Shown: positions 46,183 through 55,179 of the stretch, piece by piece
Layout: every line of letters begins with the position of its first letter
How positions within the stretch are numbered: the first letter of the stretch is position 1
Source of the DNA: Acidobacteriota bacterium
Lineage (GTDB): Bacteria > Acidobacteriota > UBA6911
DNA length: 64,000 nucleotides
NCBI GenBank assembly: GCA_012729555.1
Contig: JAAYCX010000019.1
Span: forward strand, 21,937 to 85,936
Direction of reading: 5' to 3'
Program-made: the position numbers and the translations under genes
The notes under the pieces: model-generated
The model's database searches: none
What the model was told of the DNA's origin: nothing
What the model saw: only the letters and a program-made list of their open reading frames with translations

Positions 46183-48360
46183 GTGCCGGAAAGAAGGATG
46201 ACCCTCATCGCCATGGCGGGTGCGGCCCTGATGGTGGCGCACCAGGTGGCCGGAAAGGCGGTGCGCGACTCCTTCTTCCTCTCGCACCACCCCGCGTCCG
46301 ACCTGCCCCGGGTGGTGATCGCGGCGGCCGCGGTCTCGATCCTCCTCGTCCTCGTCTCCGCGCGCCTGATGGGGCGCTTCGGCCCGGCCCGGACGGTCCC
46401 GGCGGGGTTCCTGCTGAGCGCCCTGCTCCACGCCCTCGAGTACGCGTACATGGACGGCTCCCCGGGGCGCTGGTCGGTTATCATCTACTTTCACATCGTC
46501 GCCCTGGGGGCGATCCTCCTCTCCGGCTTCTGGTCCCTGATGGCCGAGTCGTTCGACCCGCCGAGCGCCCGGCGCCTGTTCGGGCGCATCACCGGCTTCG
46601 GCACCCTGGGAGGCATCTCGGGGGGGCTCCTGGCCGAGCGCCTGGCGACCCTCTCGGCCCCCGCGGACGTCCTGCTCCTGCTGGCGGCGCTGCACCTCGC
46701 GGCGGCCGCGGTCCTCGCGGGGGCCCCCCGGGGCGCCCCCGCGCGCCCGGCGGAGGGCCGGACCGCCCCCCTCCGCCCGGTGGCCCTCTTCCGCCGCGCC
46801 CCCTACCTGGCCCTCATCGCCATGACGGTGCTGGCCGGCACGTCATCGGCCGCCATCCTGGACTACCTTTTCAAGGCGGGGGCGAGCGCCGCCTTCGGCG
46901 GGGGCGCCGGGCTGCTGCGCTTTTTCGCGCTCTTTTACATCTCCACCCAGGTCCTCACCTTCGGCGCGCAGACCTTCCTGGCCCGCCGGGCGCTCGCGCG
47001 CCTGGGGATCGGGCGCACGATGTCGGCCCTCCCCTTCGGGGTGGGGGCGGGCGCCCTGGCCGCCCTGATGCTCCCGGTCTTTCCCGTCTTCGCGCTGGCC
47101 CGCTCCCTGGAGTTCGTCCTGCGCGGATCGCTCTACCGTTCCGCCTACGAACTGCTCTACACCCCGGTGCCGCCCGAGGAGAAGCGGGCGGCGAAGACCC
47201 TCGTCGACGTGGCCTTCGACCGCGCCGGCGACGCCCTGGGGGGCGGACTGGTGCAGCTGGTGCTCTGGATCGGGGCCGCCTACATGACCTCGGAGCTGCT
47301 GGGCATCACCCTGGCGCTGGCCGCGGCCGGCATCTGGATCTCGCTCGGCCTGGACGGCGCCTACACCCGCCTGATCCAGAGGCGGCTCCTCGACCACGCG
47401 GTGCAGCTCGACCTCGACGAGATCCCCGACTCGACCACCCGCAGCGTTTTCGTCAGCGTCCCCCGGCCGGGGCCGGCGCCGGCGACGCCCGCCCCCCCCC
47501 GCCGGCCGGCGCCCCCACGGCCGCCGGCGGAGATCGACGACACCGTCAGGACCCTGGCCGAACTCCGCTCCGGGGACCGTGACCGGGTCCTCGCCGCCAT
47601 CGCCGGCCTCGGGCGCGTCACCGCGCTCGAGGCCGCGCAGCTGGTGCGCCTGCTGGCCTGGGACGAGGTGAGCGAGGCGGCGCGCGCGGCCCTCGGCCGG
47701 GACCCCGGGCCGATAACCGGGCTGCTCGTGGACCAGCTGACCCACCCCGCCGTCCCCTTCGGCATCCGGCGCCGCATCCCCCCCGTCCTGATCGGCGGCG
47801 AGGCGCGCCTGGCCGTCCCGGGCCTCCTCGCCGGGCTCGAGGACGAACGCTTCGAGGTGCGCTTCCGCTGCGCGCGCGCCCTGGACGCGGTGCGGATGCG
47901 CCACCCGGAGGTCCCGGTACCGCCCGAGACCGTCTTCGCCGCCGTCGAGCGGGAACTGGCCGTGGCCGAGCCGGTCTGGAACTCGCGCCGTCTGCTCGAC
48001 CAGCGCGCCGAGACCGACCAGGAGGCCTTCCTCGACGAAGTCCTCCAGAGGCGCGCCGACCGGAGCCTGGAACACGTCTTTTCCCTCTTCGCCGCGGTGT
48101 TGCCGCGCGAACCGGTCAAGATCGCCTTCCGGGCGCTGCACACGGAGAACCCCGCGCTCCGCGGCCTGGCGGCCGAGTACCTGGACAGCGTCCTTCCCGC
48201 CGGAATCCGCCGGCGGCTCTGGGACCTGGTGCAGCCGGGGAAAGAGCCGAAAGGGGAGGGGGCCGCGCCCGGAGGGGAGGCGCTCGACCGGCTGCTCGAG
48301 TCGCACCAGTCGCTCCTGCTCGAGATCGACCGGGCCCGCCCGCCGGAGAAGGAGGAATAG
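46183..48360 (+). CDS. Npt1/Npt2-like (ADP/ATP translocase-like) transporter with C-terminal helical repeats
   Basis: The 725-residue protein has about twelve helices in the first 420 residues, in an MFS or ATP/ADP-translocase-like arrangement (AVRDSFFLSHH, then LFGRITGFGTLGGISGGLLAE). A cytosolic tail of HEAT-like repeats of about 280 residues follows (VPGLLAGLEDERFEVRFRCARALDAV). Similar proteins are annotated as nucleotide transporters, but the substrate here is unknown. The start is GTG at 46183, with GGGGGA at good spacing; the ATG at 46198 has its site too close. The gene is coupled to the upstream kinase and convergent with the next gene, ten bases away. Confidence 0.72.
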   Translation: MPERRMTLIAMAGAALMVAHQVAGKAVRDSFFLSHHPASDLPRVVIAAAAVSILLVLVSARLMGRFGPARTVPAGFLLSALLHALEYAYMDGSPGRWSVIIYFHIVALGAILLSGFWSLMAESFDPPSARRLFGRITGFGTLGGISGGLLAERLATLSAPADVLLLLAALHLAAAAVLAGAPRGAPARPAEGRTAPLRPVALFRRAPYLALIAMTVLAGTSSAAILDYLFKAGASAAFGGGAGLLRFFALFYISTQVLTFGAQTFLARRALARLGIGRTMSALPFGVGAGALAALMLPVFPVFALARSLEFVLRGSLYRSAYELLYTPVPPEEKRAAKTLVDVAFDRAGDALGGGLVQLVLWIGAAYMTSELLGITLALAAAGIWISLGLDGAYTRLIQRRLLDHAVQLDLDEIPDSTTRSVFVSVPRPGPAPATPAPPRRPAPPRPPAEIDDTVRTLAELRSGDRDRVLAAIAGLGRVTALEAAQLVRLLAWDEVSEAARAALGRDPGPITGLLVDQLTHPAVPFGIRRRIPPVLIGGEARLAVPGLLAGLEDERFEVRFRCARALDAVRMRHPEVPVPPETVFAAVERELAVAEPVWNSRRLLDQRAETDQEAFLDEVLQRRADRSLEHVFSLFAAVLPREPVKIAFRALHTENPALRGLAAEYLDSVLPAGIRRRLWDLVQPGKEPKGEGAAPGGEALDRLLESHQSLLLEIDRARPPEKEE

Positions 48361-48370
48361 CGCCCGCGGG

Positions 48371-49978
48371 CTACCAGGTGCGCTCCACCCCGACGACGTC
48401 CAGCCTCTCCCCCTCTTTTCTCAGGTAGACCGAGACCTCCTGGCCCGGCCGCCCGGCGGCCCCGAGGACGGCGCGCAGGTAGCCGTCCCCCGGCACCGGG
48501 GGGACGTCCGGGCCCGCGGCGCCCGGGAGCGGCGTGCCCCGCTCCGCGGCGTTGTCGAACCTCTCCCAGCGGACGCTCACCTCGAGGGGCGGGCCGAGGC
48601 CCGCGGAGGCCGCCACGTCCTCCCACCGGAGCCGGCCGCCGCTCACACCGAACCGGTCGAGCGGCAGCACCCTGGCGAAGGCCGCCACGCCGATCTTGTC
48701 CCTCCGCTCCATGAGGCAGCGGGCGATCCACTCCGCCGCCCGGGGGTCGCTGTAGCGCGCCGTCTCCACGATGGCCGCGATATCGTCGTCGCGGAGGCGG
48801 ACGATCTGCTTCGCCATCCAGAATTCGTCGTCGGGGAGCCGGTTCAGGAACGCGGGGTTGGGGTACTCGGGCACCCAGCGGTCGGGGTCGAACAGGGCGC
48901 TTTCGAACCGCCCGACGGCCTCGAGGGGGGGGTAGCGCGCGCGCGCCCAGGGGGGGACCGCCAGCCCCAGGGTCAGGAGCTGCGTGGCGGCCGAGCGCCA
49001 GCCGAACAGGTATTCGCCGCCCGAGCGCGGGCTGTTGACCTTGTCGCTCCCGCTCCCCAGGGTCGACCCGAAATCGAGCTGGTAGTGCCGGATGTATTTC
49101 CCCCGGGGGCCGTCGACCAGCACGTCGACCGTGTTGATGGAGCGGCTGTCGTCGTGGTTGACCAGGGCGCAGGCCAGGTGCATGGCGCGCAGGTCGCGCC
49201 GGTGCTCGTGCGGCACGGTGTCGTTCGGATCGTCGGAGCGGGTGCCGTAGTAGCGGTAGGGGCCGAGGGTCTTCCCCGGCAGGGCCAGGCTGGCGGTCGC
49301 GCGGTAGCGGCCGTCGGCGCATCGGTGGACGCGCATGAGGATTTCCGAGAGGTCGCGCGGCGTCATCGGGTGCTTGCGCCCGAGCCGGTCCTCGATGCGG
49401 ACCTCCTCCCCGAGTTCCAGGATATCCGGTCGGAAATAAACCACGTAGTTGTCGGGCACGTGGTACCCCAGGGCGTGGAAGATCTTGGAGGCGATCTGGT
49501 CCGCCCCGGTGGCCATCTCCGGGTTCGACGGCGGGTCGAACTTGATGAAATAGCGGCGCCCGAGCCGGTCGAGGATCACGAACCCCGGGGTGATCCCCTC
49601 GGTCTTGGCCGAAACCACCGTCCAGGGGCCGTCCATCGCCGGGGGGGAGCCCCCCCCCGGACCGCGCCGGAGCTCGTCGGCCGTCATCCGCCGGTAGTAG
49701 TGGCGCCGCTCCCACCACGCCCCCTCCATCGGCTCCCCGAGGGTGTTGACCCCCATCGCCCCGATCTCCCCCCCGGCGGGCTGCCGTTCCCCCGGCGTGG
49801 CCAGGGTGTGCGTCAGGATGTCGTAATAATCGCTCAACTTGCGCGACCGGGCGTCCTCCACCGGCAGCGGCGCCGGCTCCCGCACGAGCGGGTCGTCCCC
49901 GTAGAATTTCACGCACACCCCCTCCCCGGGGAGGAGGGCCATGAGGATCAGGATCGCCGGGAGTCTCTTCACACCCAC
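48371..49978 (-). CDS. Exported protein with kinase-like catalytic motifs, unknown function
   Basis: I know no named family for this 535-residue protein. A signal peptide (about residues 1-22) indicates export. Motifs recall an atypical kinase fold. A candidate beta3 Lys146 lies in RRYFIKFD, followed by DQIASKIFHALGY; then comes a catalytic-loop-like HDDSRSINT (residues 275-283) and DFGSTLG (302-308). The Asp-x-x-x-x-Asn pattern followed by Asp-Phe-Gly resembles PI3/PI4-kinase, HipA or FAM20-type kinases. This is pattern reading only. It is the third gene after an exported nuclease/phosphatase-like protein and an Omp85-type barrel. The start is GTG at 49978, one base after the barrel gene stop. 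Confidence 0.7.
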   Translation of the reverse strand: MGVKRLPAILILMALLPGEGVCVKFYGDDPLVREPAPLPVEDARSRKLSDYYDILTHTLATPGERQPAGGEIGAMGVNTLGEPMEGAWWERRHYYRRMTADELRRGPGGGSPPAMDGPWTVVSAKTEGITPGFVILDRLGRRYFIKFDPPSNPEMATGADQIASKIFHALGYHVPDNYVVYFRPDILELGEEVRIEDRLGRKHPMTPRDLSEILMRVHRCADGRYRATASLALPGKTLGPYRYYGTRSDDPNDTVPHEHRRDLRAMHLACALVNHDDSRSINTVDVLVDGPRGKYIRHYQLDFGSTLGSGSDKVNSPRSGGEYLFGWRSAATQLLTLGLAVPPWARARYPPLEAVGRFESALFDPDRWVPEYPNPAFLNRLPDDEFWMAKQIVRLRDDDIAAIVETARYSDPRAAEWIARCLMERRDKIGVAAFARVLPLDRFGVSGGRLRWEDVAASAGLGPPLEVSVRWERFDNAAERGTPLPGAAGPDVPPVPGDGYLRAVLGAAGRPGQEVSVYLRKEGERLDVVGVERTW

Positions 49979-49979
49979 C

Positions 49980-51290
49980 TCAGTAGAGCGGTTGCCGGGT
50001 GCCGGCGCCGAACAGGCGCGGCAGAAACGCGTCGTTGAACTTCAGCCAGACCACCGCCCCCTCCTCGCTGACCCCGATGTCGATCCGGGTGAAGGTCCGG
50101 TTCCGGGCGTTGAAGCGGAAGCCGATGCCGCCGGAGGTCCGCAGCCCCGAAAGGCCCCAGTGCCCCCACGAGGGCATCGTCTTGCCCGCGTCGAAGAAGA
50201 GGGCGCCGTCCAGGCCCGAGAAGATCTCCCAGCGGTACTCGGCGTTGTAGACGATGGCGTTCGGCCCCGTGAAGCGGTAGGGGCGGAAACCCCTCAGGTC
50301 GTCCGACCCGCCGAGGGAGGGCTGGAGGTAAAAGGGCACCCGCTGCCCGTCGCCGGGGTTGGTCAGGGTCGCGCGCGCGCGCAGGGCGAAGCGGCGGCTC
50401 CGGTTGAAGAAGGGGAGGTACTGCTGCACGTCGACGTCCCAGCGCCCGAAGCCGTAGGCGCCGAGCGACCGGTCCCGGTGCCAGGTGTACTCCGTGACGT
50501 AGTTCCCCCCCGCCTTGGGCCCCTCGGGGTCGTCCCGGTAATCGAACTGGCCGAAGACGCTCGACAGAAAGTAGTCCGGCTGCCGGTCGAGGCCGGGGGC
50601 GGAAGCCTCCCCGAAGACCTCTTCGATGCTGCGGATGTCCTCCCCGCCGCCGATGTCGTCCCCCTCCCCGGGGCCGATGTCGGGCCAGAGGGCGCCCAGG
50701 CTCCCCCCGAGGCGGAAACGGCGCGCGGGGCGCCAGCCCGCCCTCAGTTCCAGGCTGGTGTCCCGGAGCCGGTAGGCGGTGCGGTCGCCGCGCGAGGCGC
50801 GGGCGCCCAGGCCGTAAAACTCGAGCGCCCGGTAGTCCCTCCGGATCGCCTCCGCCTCGACGACGAGGCGGCCCCCGGCCAGGCGGGGGGCGGCCACGCT
50901 CGCCTGGTACTTCTGCCACAGGTGGGTGGAAAGGGAGGCCGAGGCCTCGACCCGCAGCCGCCCGTCGGCGAGGTCGCGCCGGGAAAACCTCGGCCCCGCG
51001 GCGAACCCGCTCCCCGTGGCCAGGCCCCCCATCTGGAAGCGCAACCCGTTGTAGCCGGCAGCCAGCCGCTCGAGCACCTTGCGTTCCTTGAACTGGAGCG
51101 CGATATCCTCTATCCGGGAGACGGTTTCCGGCCGGAGCGCGCGGGCCTTCACTTCCCGCTCCGCCGCGATCTCCCCCGCCCTTGTCTGCGCCGGCGCGTC
51201 CCGGCCCGGGGCGCCGAGGGCCGCGGGGGCGAGGATCGGGGCGCCGAGGATCAGGGCACACAGGACGGCTGCGGGCGGTCGGAGCTTCAT
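49980..51290 (-). CDS. Omp85/BamA-TamA-like outer-membrane beta-barrel without POTRA domains
   Basis: The 436-residue exported protein has a signal peptide ending near ALGAPG and a C-terminal barrel rich in alternating hydrophobic strands. It carries the Omp85 signature LGGSDDLRGFRPYRF near residue 325. No POTRA domains fit in the short N-terminal part (about 65 residues). It may pass a small partner or lipid across the outer membrane. ATG at 51290 forms an ATGA overlap with the upstream gene; ATG at 51296 is possible but less likely. Confidence 0.8.
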   Translation of the reverse strand: MKLRPPAAVLCALILGAPILAPAALGAPGRDAPAQTRAGEIAAEREVKARALRPETVSRIEDIALQFKERKVLERLAAGYNGLRFQMGGLATGSGFAAGPRFSRRDLADGRLRVEASASLSTHLWQKYQASVAAPRLAGGRLVVEAEAIRRDYRALEFYGLGARASRGDRTAYRLRDTSLELRAGWRPARRFRLGGSLGALWPDIGPGEGDDIGGGEDIRSIEEVFGEASAPGLDRQPDYFLSSVFGQFDYRDDPEGPKAGGNYVTEYTWHRDRSLGAYGFGRWDVDVQQYLPFFNRSRRFALRARATLTNPGDGQRVPFYLQPSLGGSDDLRGFRPYRFTGPNAIVYNAEYRWEIFSGLDGALFFDAGKTMPSWGHWGLSGLRTSGGIGFRFNARNRTFTRIDIGVSEEGAVVWLKFNDAFLPRLFGAGTRQPLY

Positions 51291-52171
51291 CGGCATTCGG
51301 GCGTCTCGAGCCTGAGGCGGAAAGTGATGGGATAATGGTCGCTGGCCTCGACCTCCCGGTGCACCCGCGCGCGTTCCACCTCCACGGGTCCGCGGACAAA
51401 AACCCAGTCGAGCGCCTGCCCGCGCCGGGTGGTGACCTCCCCCCCGGCCGCGGCCCGGAACCCCGCGTCGAGGAGGGCCCGGACGACGGGGGAGTCCTCC
51501 TCGCGGGTATTGAGGTCGCCCGCGACGAGGATGGGGGTTCCGGCGGGGTGGCGCCCCAGGTCGGCCAGCACCTCCTCCATCTCGCGGAGCCTGAGCGTTT
51601 CCTCCCCCCGGCTTTCCAGGTGGACGTTGTAGACCACGAGGCGGCGCCCCCCTTCCCCCAGCTGCAGGGCCAGGGCGTTACGCCCCCCCCGCCGCCGCTG
51701 CATGAAGGCCCAGTTGGGCAGGTACCAGCGGGGGCGCCAGAAGTCGCTCTGCGCGCGGAAGCGGAGGATGCGGGCGGAGGAGACGGGGAGGCGCGTCAGC
51801 ACCGCCTGCCCGTGCCAGGCCGGACGACGGCTGGACCCCTGCCCCAGTTCCTCGAACTCGGGGGCGAAAAGGTACTGCACCCCCAGCCTGGAGGCGAGGG
51901 TGCCGGCCACGTCCACGCGGCCGGAGCGGGAGGCGTCGAGATCGACCTCCTGCAGCAGGGCGAGCGCCGGACGGTGCTCCTCGAGGAAGCCCGCGACGCC
52001 CGGCAGGTTCTCCCCCCGTTCGATGTTCCAGCTGACCGCGTCCAGCGCACACTCCATCCCCCCCTCGGGGGGCGGCCCGCCGCGCCCGATCCTCTCGAGC
52101 GGGTCGCCGTCGGAGGCCGGGGCGACGGCGGATGCGGCCAGCAGGACCAGCAGCGGTTTCCAGTGTCTCAT
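51287..52171 (-). CDS. Exported endonuclease/exonuclease/phosphatase-fold protein
   Basis: The 294-residue protein has a signal peptide (about residues 1-20) and the EEP catalytic motifs: SWNIERG, LQEVDL, NVHLES, AGDLNT, LDWVF and SDHYPI. The Mg-binding Glu and His/Asp residues are all present, so it should be catalytic. The family includes DNases, sphingomyelinases and inositol phosphatases; the substrate is unknown. It is the first gene of the three-gene minus-strand set with the barrel and kinase-like genes, and is divergent from rpsA. Confidence 0.88.
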   Translation of the reverse strand: MRHWKPLLVLLAASAVAPASDGDPLERIGRGGPPPEGGMECALDAVSWNIERGENLPGVAGFLEEHRPALALLQEVDLDASRSGRVDVAGTLASRLGVQYLFAPEFEELGQGSSRRPAWHGQAVLTRLPVSSARILRFRAQSDFWRPRWYLPNWAFMQRRRGGRNALALQLGEGGRRLVVYNVHLESRGEETLRLREMEEVLADLGRHPAGTPILVAGDLNTREEDSPVVRALLDAGFRAAAGGEVTTRRGQALDWVFVRGPVEVERARVHREVEASDHYPITFRLRLETPECR

Positions 52172-52245
52172 GACTCCCTATTATGCCGCCATCGGGGGCG
52201 GGAGCGAACCGGAATCTGCGGGAAGGGGGCGCGCTGCACGAACCC

Positions 52246-52274
52246 TTGACATTGTGCGCTTTAAAGGTTATTTA
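52246..52274 (+). promoter_or_regulatory. Candidate sigma70 promoter of rpsA
   Basis: TTGACA (52246-52251, perfect), a 17-nt spacer and TATTTA (52269-52274, weak) lie in the AT-rich part of the 281-bp gap upstream of rpsA. This leaves a long leader of about 170 nt. Confidence 0.5.
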
Positions 52275-52403
52275 TTGTGACTTATATCTCTCGTGATCGT
52301 GGGATGTGGACCTTTGCCGTTGCCTCAAAGCCCGAACCGGTTTCATAAACGCAGGCCCCAGTCTGTCCCATACCCGAACGCACTCATAGTTTTAGAAATA
52401 TTC

Positions 52404-52435
52404 GGTCCCACCCCCGTCTACCGGGGGTCCGGACC
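52404..52435 (+). promoter_or_regulatory. Stable hairpin in the rpsA leader
   Basis: ACCCCCG (52410-52416) pairs with CGGGGGT (52422-52428) over a 5-nt loop, and an outer GGTCC/GGACC stem (52404-52408 with 52431-52435) extends it. It ends just before the AGGAGG site of rpsA. It could serve autogenous control by S1, or simply shape the leader. Confidence 0.5.
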
Positions 52436-52452
52436 TAATTCAGGAGGAATGA

Positions 52453-54240
52453 ATGTCAGACGTTAACGAAACGCAGCCCTCAACTGAAAACGCTTCCCCC
52501 GCGGAAGCCGGTTCCAGGGAGGAAGAGGCCTCTTTCGAGTCTCTCCTGGCTGCGTATGAAGGAAAGACCCAGACCTTTTCGGAAGGGGAGGTCATCAGGG
52601 GCAAGGTCATCGCCGTGACCGGAAGCAGCGTCATCGTCGATGTCGGGTTCAAGTCCGAGGGCATCATCCCGGCCGAGCAGTTCCTGAACGAGCGCGGCGA
52701 GGTGGCGGTCCAGACGGGGGACGTCGTCGACGTTTTCCTCGAGCAGACCGAGGACTCCCGCGGCCACGTCGTGCTGTCGCGCGAAAAGGCCGAGCGGATG
52801 AAGATCTGGGACGAGATCGAGCGCGCCTACCGCGAGGGGAGCGTCGTCAAGGGACGCGTGATCGAACGGATCAAGGGCGGGCTGGCGGTGGATATCGGCG
52901 TCCGCGCCTTCCTCCCCGGTTCGCAGATCGACGTGCGCCCCGTGCGCAACCTCGACAGCCTCCGGGGCGAAGAGTTCGAGATGCGGGTGATCAAGGTCAA
53001 CAAGAAGCGGGGGAACATCGTGCTGTCCCGCAAGGCCGTCCTCGAGGAATCGATGAAGGAGGAAAAGGCCAAGACCCTGGAGATCCTTGAAAACGGCAAG
53101 ATCATGGACGGGGTGGTCAAGAACATCACCGACTACGGCGCCTTCATCGACCTGGGGGGCGTGGACGGTCTGCTCCATATCACCGACATGTCGTGGGGCC
53201 GCGTCAACCACCCCTCCGAGCTCTTCAACGTGGGGGACAAGGTCCAGGTCAAGGTGATCAAGTTCACCCGCGAGGACGGCCGCGTGTCGCTCGGCTACAA
53301 GCAGCTGTCCGAAGACCCCTGGATGGCGGCCGACATGCGCTACCCCAAGAACATGCGCGTGACCGGCAAGGTCGTCAGCCTGACCGACTACGGCGCCTTC
53401 ATCGAGCTGGAACCGGGGGTGGAGGGGCTGATCCACATCTCGGAAATGACCTGGAACAAGAGGGTGAAGCACCCCTCCAAGATCCTCAACGTGGGGGACC
53501 CGGTCGAGGCCGTGGTGCTGGACATCGACGTGGAATCCCGCCGTATCTCCCTGGGGCTGAAGCAGACCGAGCCGAACCCCTGGGACGTGATCGAGACCCG
53601 TTACGCCCCGGGGACCGTCATCACCGGAAAGGTGCGCAACATCACCGATTTCGGCGCCTTCATCGAGGTGGAGGAGGGGATCGACGGCCTGGTGCACGTC
53701 TCGGACATCTCCTGGACCAAGCGGGTCAAGCACCCCTCGGAGGTGCTGAAAAAGGGGGATGACGTCCAGGCGGTGATCCTCAGCATCGACGCCCCCAACC
53801 AGAAGCTCTCCCTCGGGATCAAGCAGCTGGAGCCCGACCACTGGGAGGACTGGTTCGCCCGCCACAAGGTGGGAGACCCCGTGCAGGGGCGCGTGGTCCG
53901 GATGACCAATTTCGGCGCCTTCGTGGAGCTGGAAGAGGGGATCGAGGGTCTCTGCCACGTTTCCGAGCTGGACGAGAAGCACGTGGAAAAACCGACGGAG
54001 TTCCTCAACATCGGCCAGGAAATCGAGATGCGCGTCATCAAGCTGAACCTTCAGGAAAAGAAGATCGGTTTGAGCCTGAAGGCGATGAAAGAGGACGAAC
54101 CGCGGGTGGAGTTCTCCTCCTACATGGCCTCCGCCGATTCGGGGAACGCCTCGATGGGCGAGCGCCTGGGCGAGCAGCTTCAGCGTTTCAGGAAAACGGA
54201 ACCCGAAGCGGAACCCGAGACGGAACCCGAGACGGAATAA
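52453..54240 (+). CDS. rpsA: 30S ribosomal protein S1
   Basis: The 595-residue protein has six S1 (OB-fold) domains. Their starts are visible as GEVIRGKVIAVTGSS, GSVVKGRVIERIKGG, GKIMDGVVKNITDYGAF, NMRVTGKVVSLTDYGAF, GTVITGKVRNITDFGAF and GDPVQGRVVRMTNFGAF. S1 helps translation initiation on mRNA. The C-terminal tail is a Glu/Pro/Thr-rich repeat (EPEAEPETEPETE). AGGAGG precedes the ATG. sppA follows after 21 bp. Confidence 0.97.
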   Translation: MSDVNETQPSTENASPAEAGSREEEASFESLLAAYEGKTQTFSEGEVIRGKVIAVTGSSVIVDVGFKSEGIIPAEQFLNERGEVAVQTGDVVDVFLEQTEDSRGHVVLSREKAERMKIWDEIERAYREGSVVKGRVIERIKGGLAVDIGVRAFLPGSQIDVRPVRNLDSLRGEEFEMRVIKVNKKRGNIVLSRKAVLEESMKEEKAKTLEILENGKIMDGVVKNITDYGAFIDLGGVDGLLHITDMSWGRVNHPSELFNVGDKVQVKVIKFTREDGRVSLGYKQLSEDPWMAADMRYPKNMRVTGKVVSLTDYGAFIELEPGVEGLIHISEMTWNKRVKHPSKILNVGDPVEAVVLDIDVESRRISLGLKQTEPNPWDVIETRYAPGTVITGKVRNITDFGAFIEVEEGIDGLVHVSDISWTKRVKHPSEVLKKGDDVQAVILSIDAPNQKLSLGIKQLEPDHWEDWFARHKVGDPVQGRVVRMTNFGAFVELEEGIEGLCHVSELDEKHVEKPTEFLNIGQEIEMRVIKLNLQEKKIGLSLKAMKEDEPRVEFSSYMASADSGNASMGERLGEQLQRFRKTEPEAEPETEPETE

Positions 54241-54261
54241 CATTCCGCGGACCTTGAGATT

Positions 54262-55173
54262 GTGGAGATGGCACAGAAACGATCCAACCTGCTGCTCTGG
54301 ATTATCCTGGGGGGGGGAGCCCTGTTCTTCTTCGTCCTCTGCCTCCTGGCCCTGGCCGTGGTTTTCACGGACGGGGCCCCCTCCCGCTTCTCCCTTTCCT
54401 CGAAACAGCTGGCCGCCCTCGAGCTGACCGGGACGATCTCCGATTCCACGGAATTCGTCGAACAGCTCGAGGATTACGGCAACCGCCCGGGGGTCCGGGG
54501 GGTGGTGGTCCGCATCGACAGCCCCGGGGGGGGAGTCGCGGCGACCCAGGAGATTTACGAGGCGATCCTCAAATTCCGGGAGGATTCGGGCAAGAAGGTG
54601 GTGGTCAGCATGGCGTCCGTGGCCGCCTCCGGCGGGTACTACATCGCCTGCGCCTCCGACCGGATCTTCGCCAACCGGGGGACCATCACGGGCAGCATCG
54701 GCGTGATCGCCCAGTGGTACAACTACGGCGAACTGCTGCGCTGGGCCAGGATGCAGGACATCGTCATCAAGAGCGGGAGCCTGAAGGACGCCGGCAGCGG
54801 TTCCCGGCCGCTGACGGAGGAGGAAGAGGCCTACTTCCAGGCGCTGATCGACAACATGTACGGGCAGTTCGTCGCCGATGTCGCCAGGGGGCGCGGCCTG
54901 CCGGAGGAGGAGGTCCGCGCCCTTGCCGACGGCCGGGTCTACACCGGGCAGGAAGCCAGGGACAACCGCCTGATCGACGAGATCGGGACCTACCAGGACG
55001 CGATCGACGCCGCGGCCAGGATGGCGGGGATCAGCGGTCCCCCGAAGCTCCTGAAACCCGTCCGGAAGAAATTTTCCGTTCTCGACGTCGTCCTGGGGGA
55101 CGCGAAGGCCGCCCTCCCTTTCGACGCGAACCGTTCACAGTCGCACATCCGATTTGAATATCTCTGGAGATAG
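54262..55173 (+). CDS. sppA: Signal peptide peptidase SppA
   Basis: The 303-residue membrane-anchored serine protease degrades signal peptides left in the membrane. It has one N-terminal helix (residues 11-34), then the S49 domain with DSPGGGV (residues 86-92). The Ser123/Lys175 dyad lies in AASGGYY and SGSLKDAG; the 52-residue spacing equals that of Bacillus SppA (Ser147, Lys199). It is the short, single-domain form. The start is GTG 54262 or ATG 54268; neither has a clear site. Confidence 0.95.
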   Translation: MEMAQKRSNLLLWIILGGGALFFFVLCLLALAVVFTDGAPSRFSLSSKQLAALELTGTISDSTEFVEQLEDYGNRPGVRGVVVRIDSPGGGVAATQEIYEAILKFREDSGKKVVVSMASVAASGGYYIACASDRIFANRGTITGSIGVIAQWYNYGELLRWARMQDIVIKSGSLKDAGSGSRPLTEEEEAYFQALIDNMYGQFVADVARGRGLPEEEVRALADGRVYTGQEARDNRLIDEIGTYQDAIDAAARMAGISGPPKLLKPVRKKFSVLDVVLGDAKAALPFDANRSQSHIRFEYLWR

Positions 55174-55179
55174 AGCGCC

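Noticed and set aside
44592..47582. 996-codon alternative frame across the kinase and transporter genes
   Set aside because: Pro/Arg/Gly-rich shadow; the overlapping kinase and transporter frames carry the family motifs.
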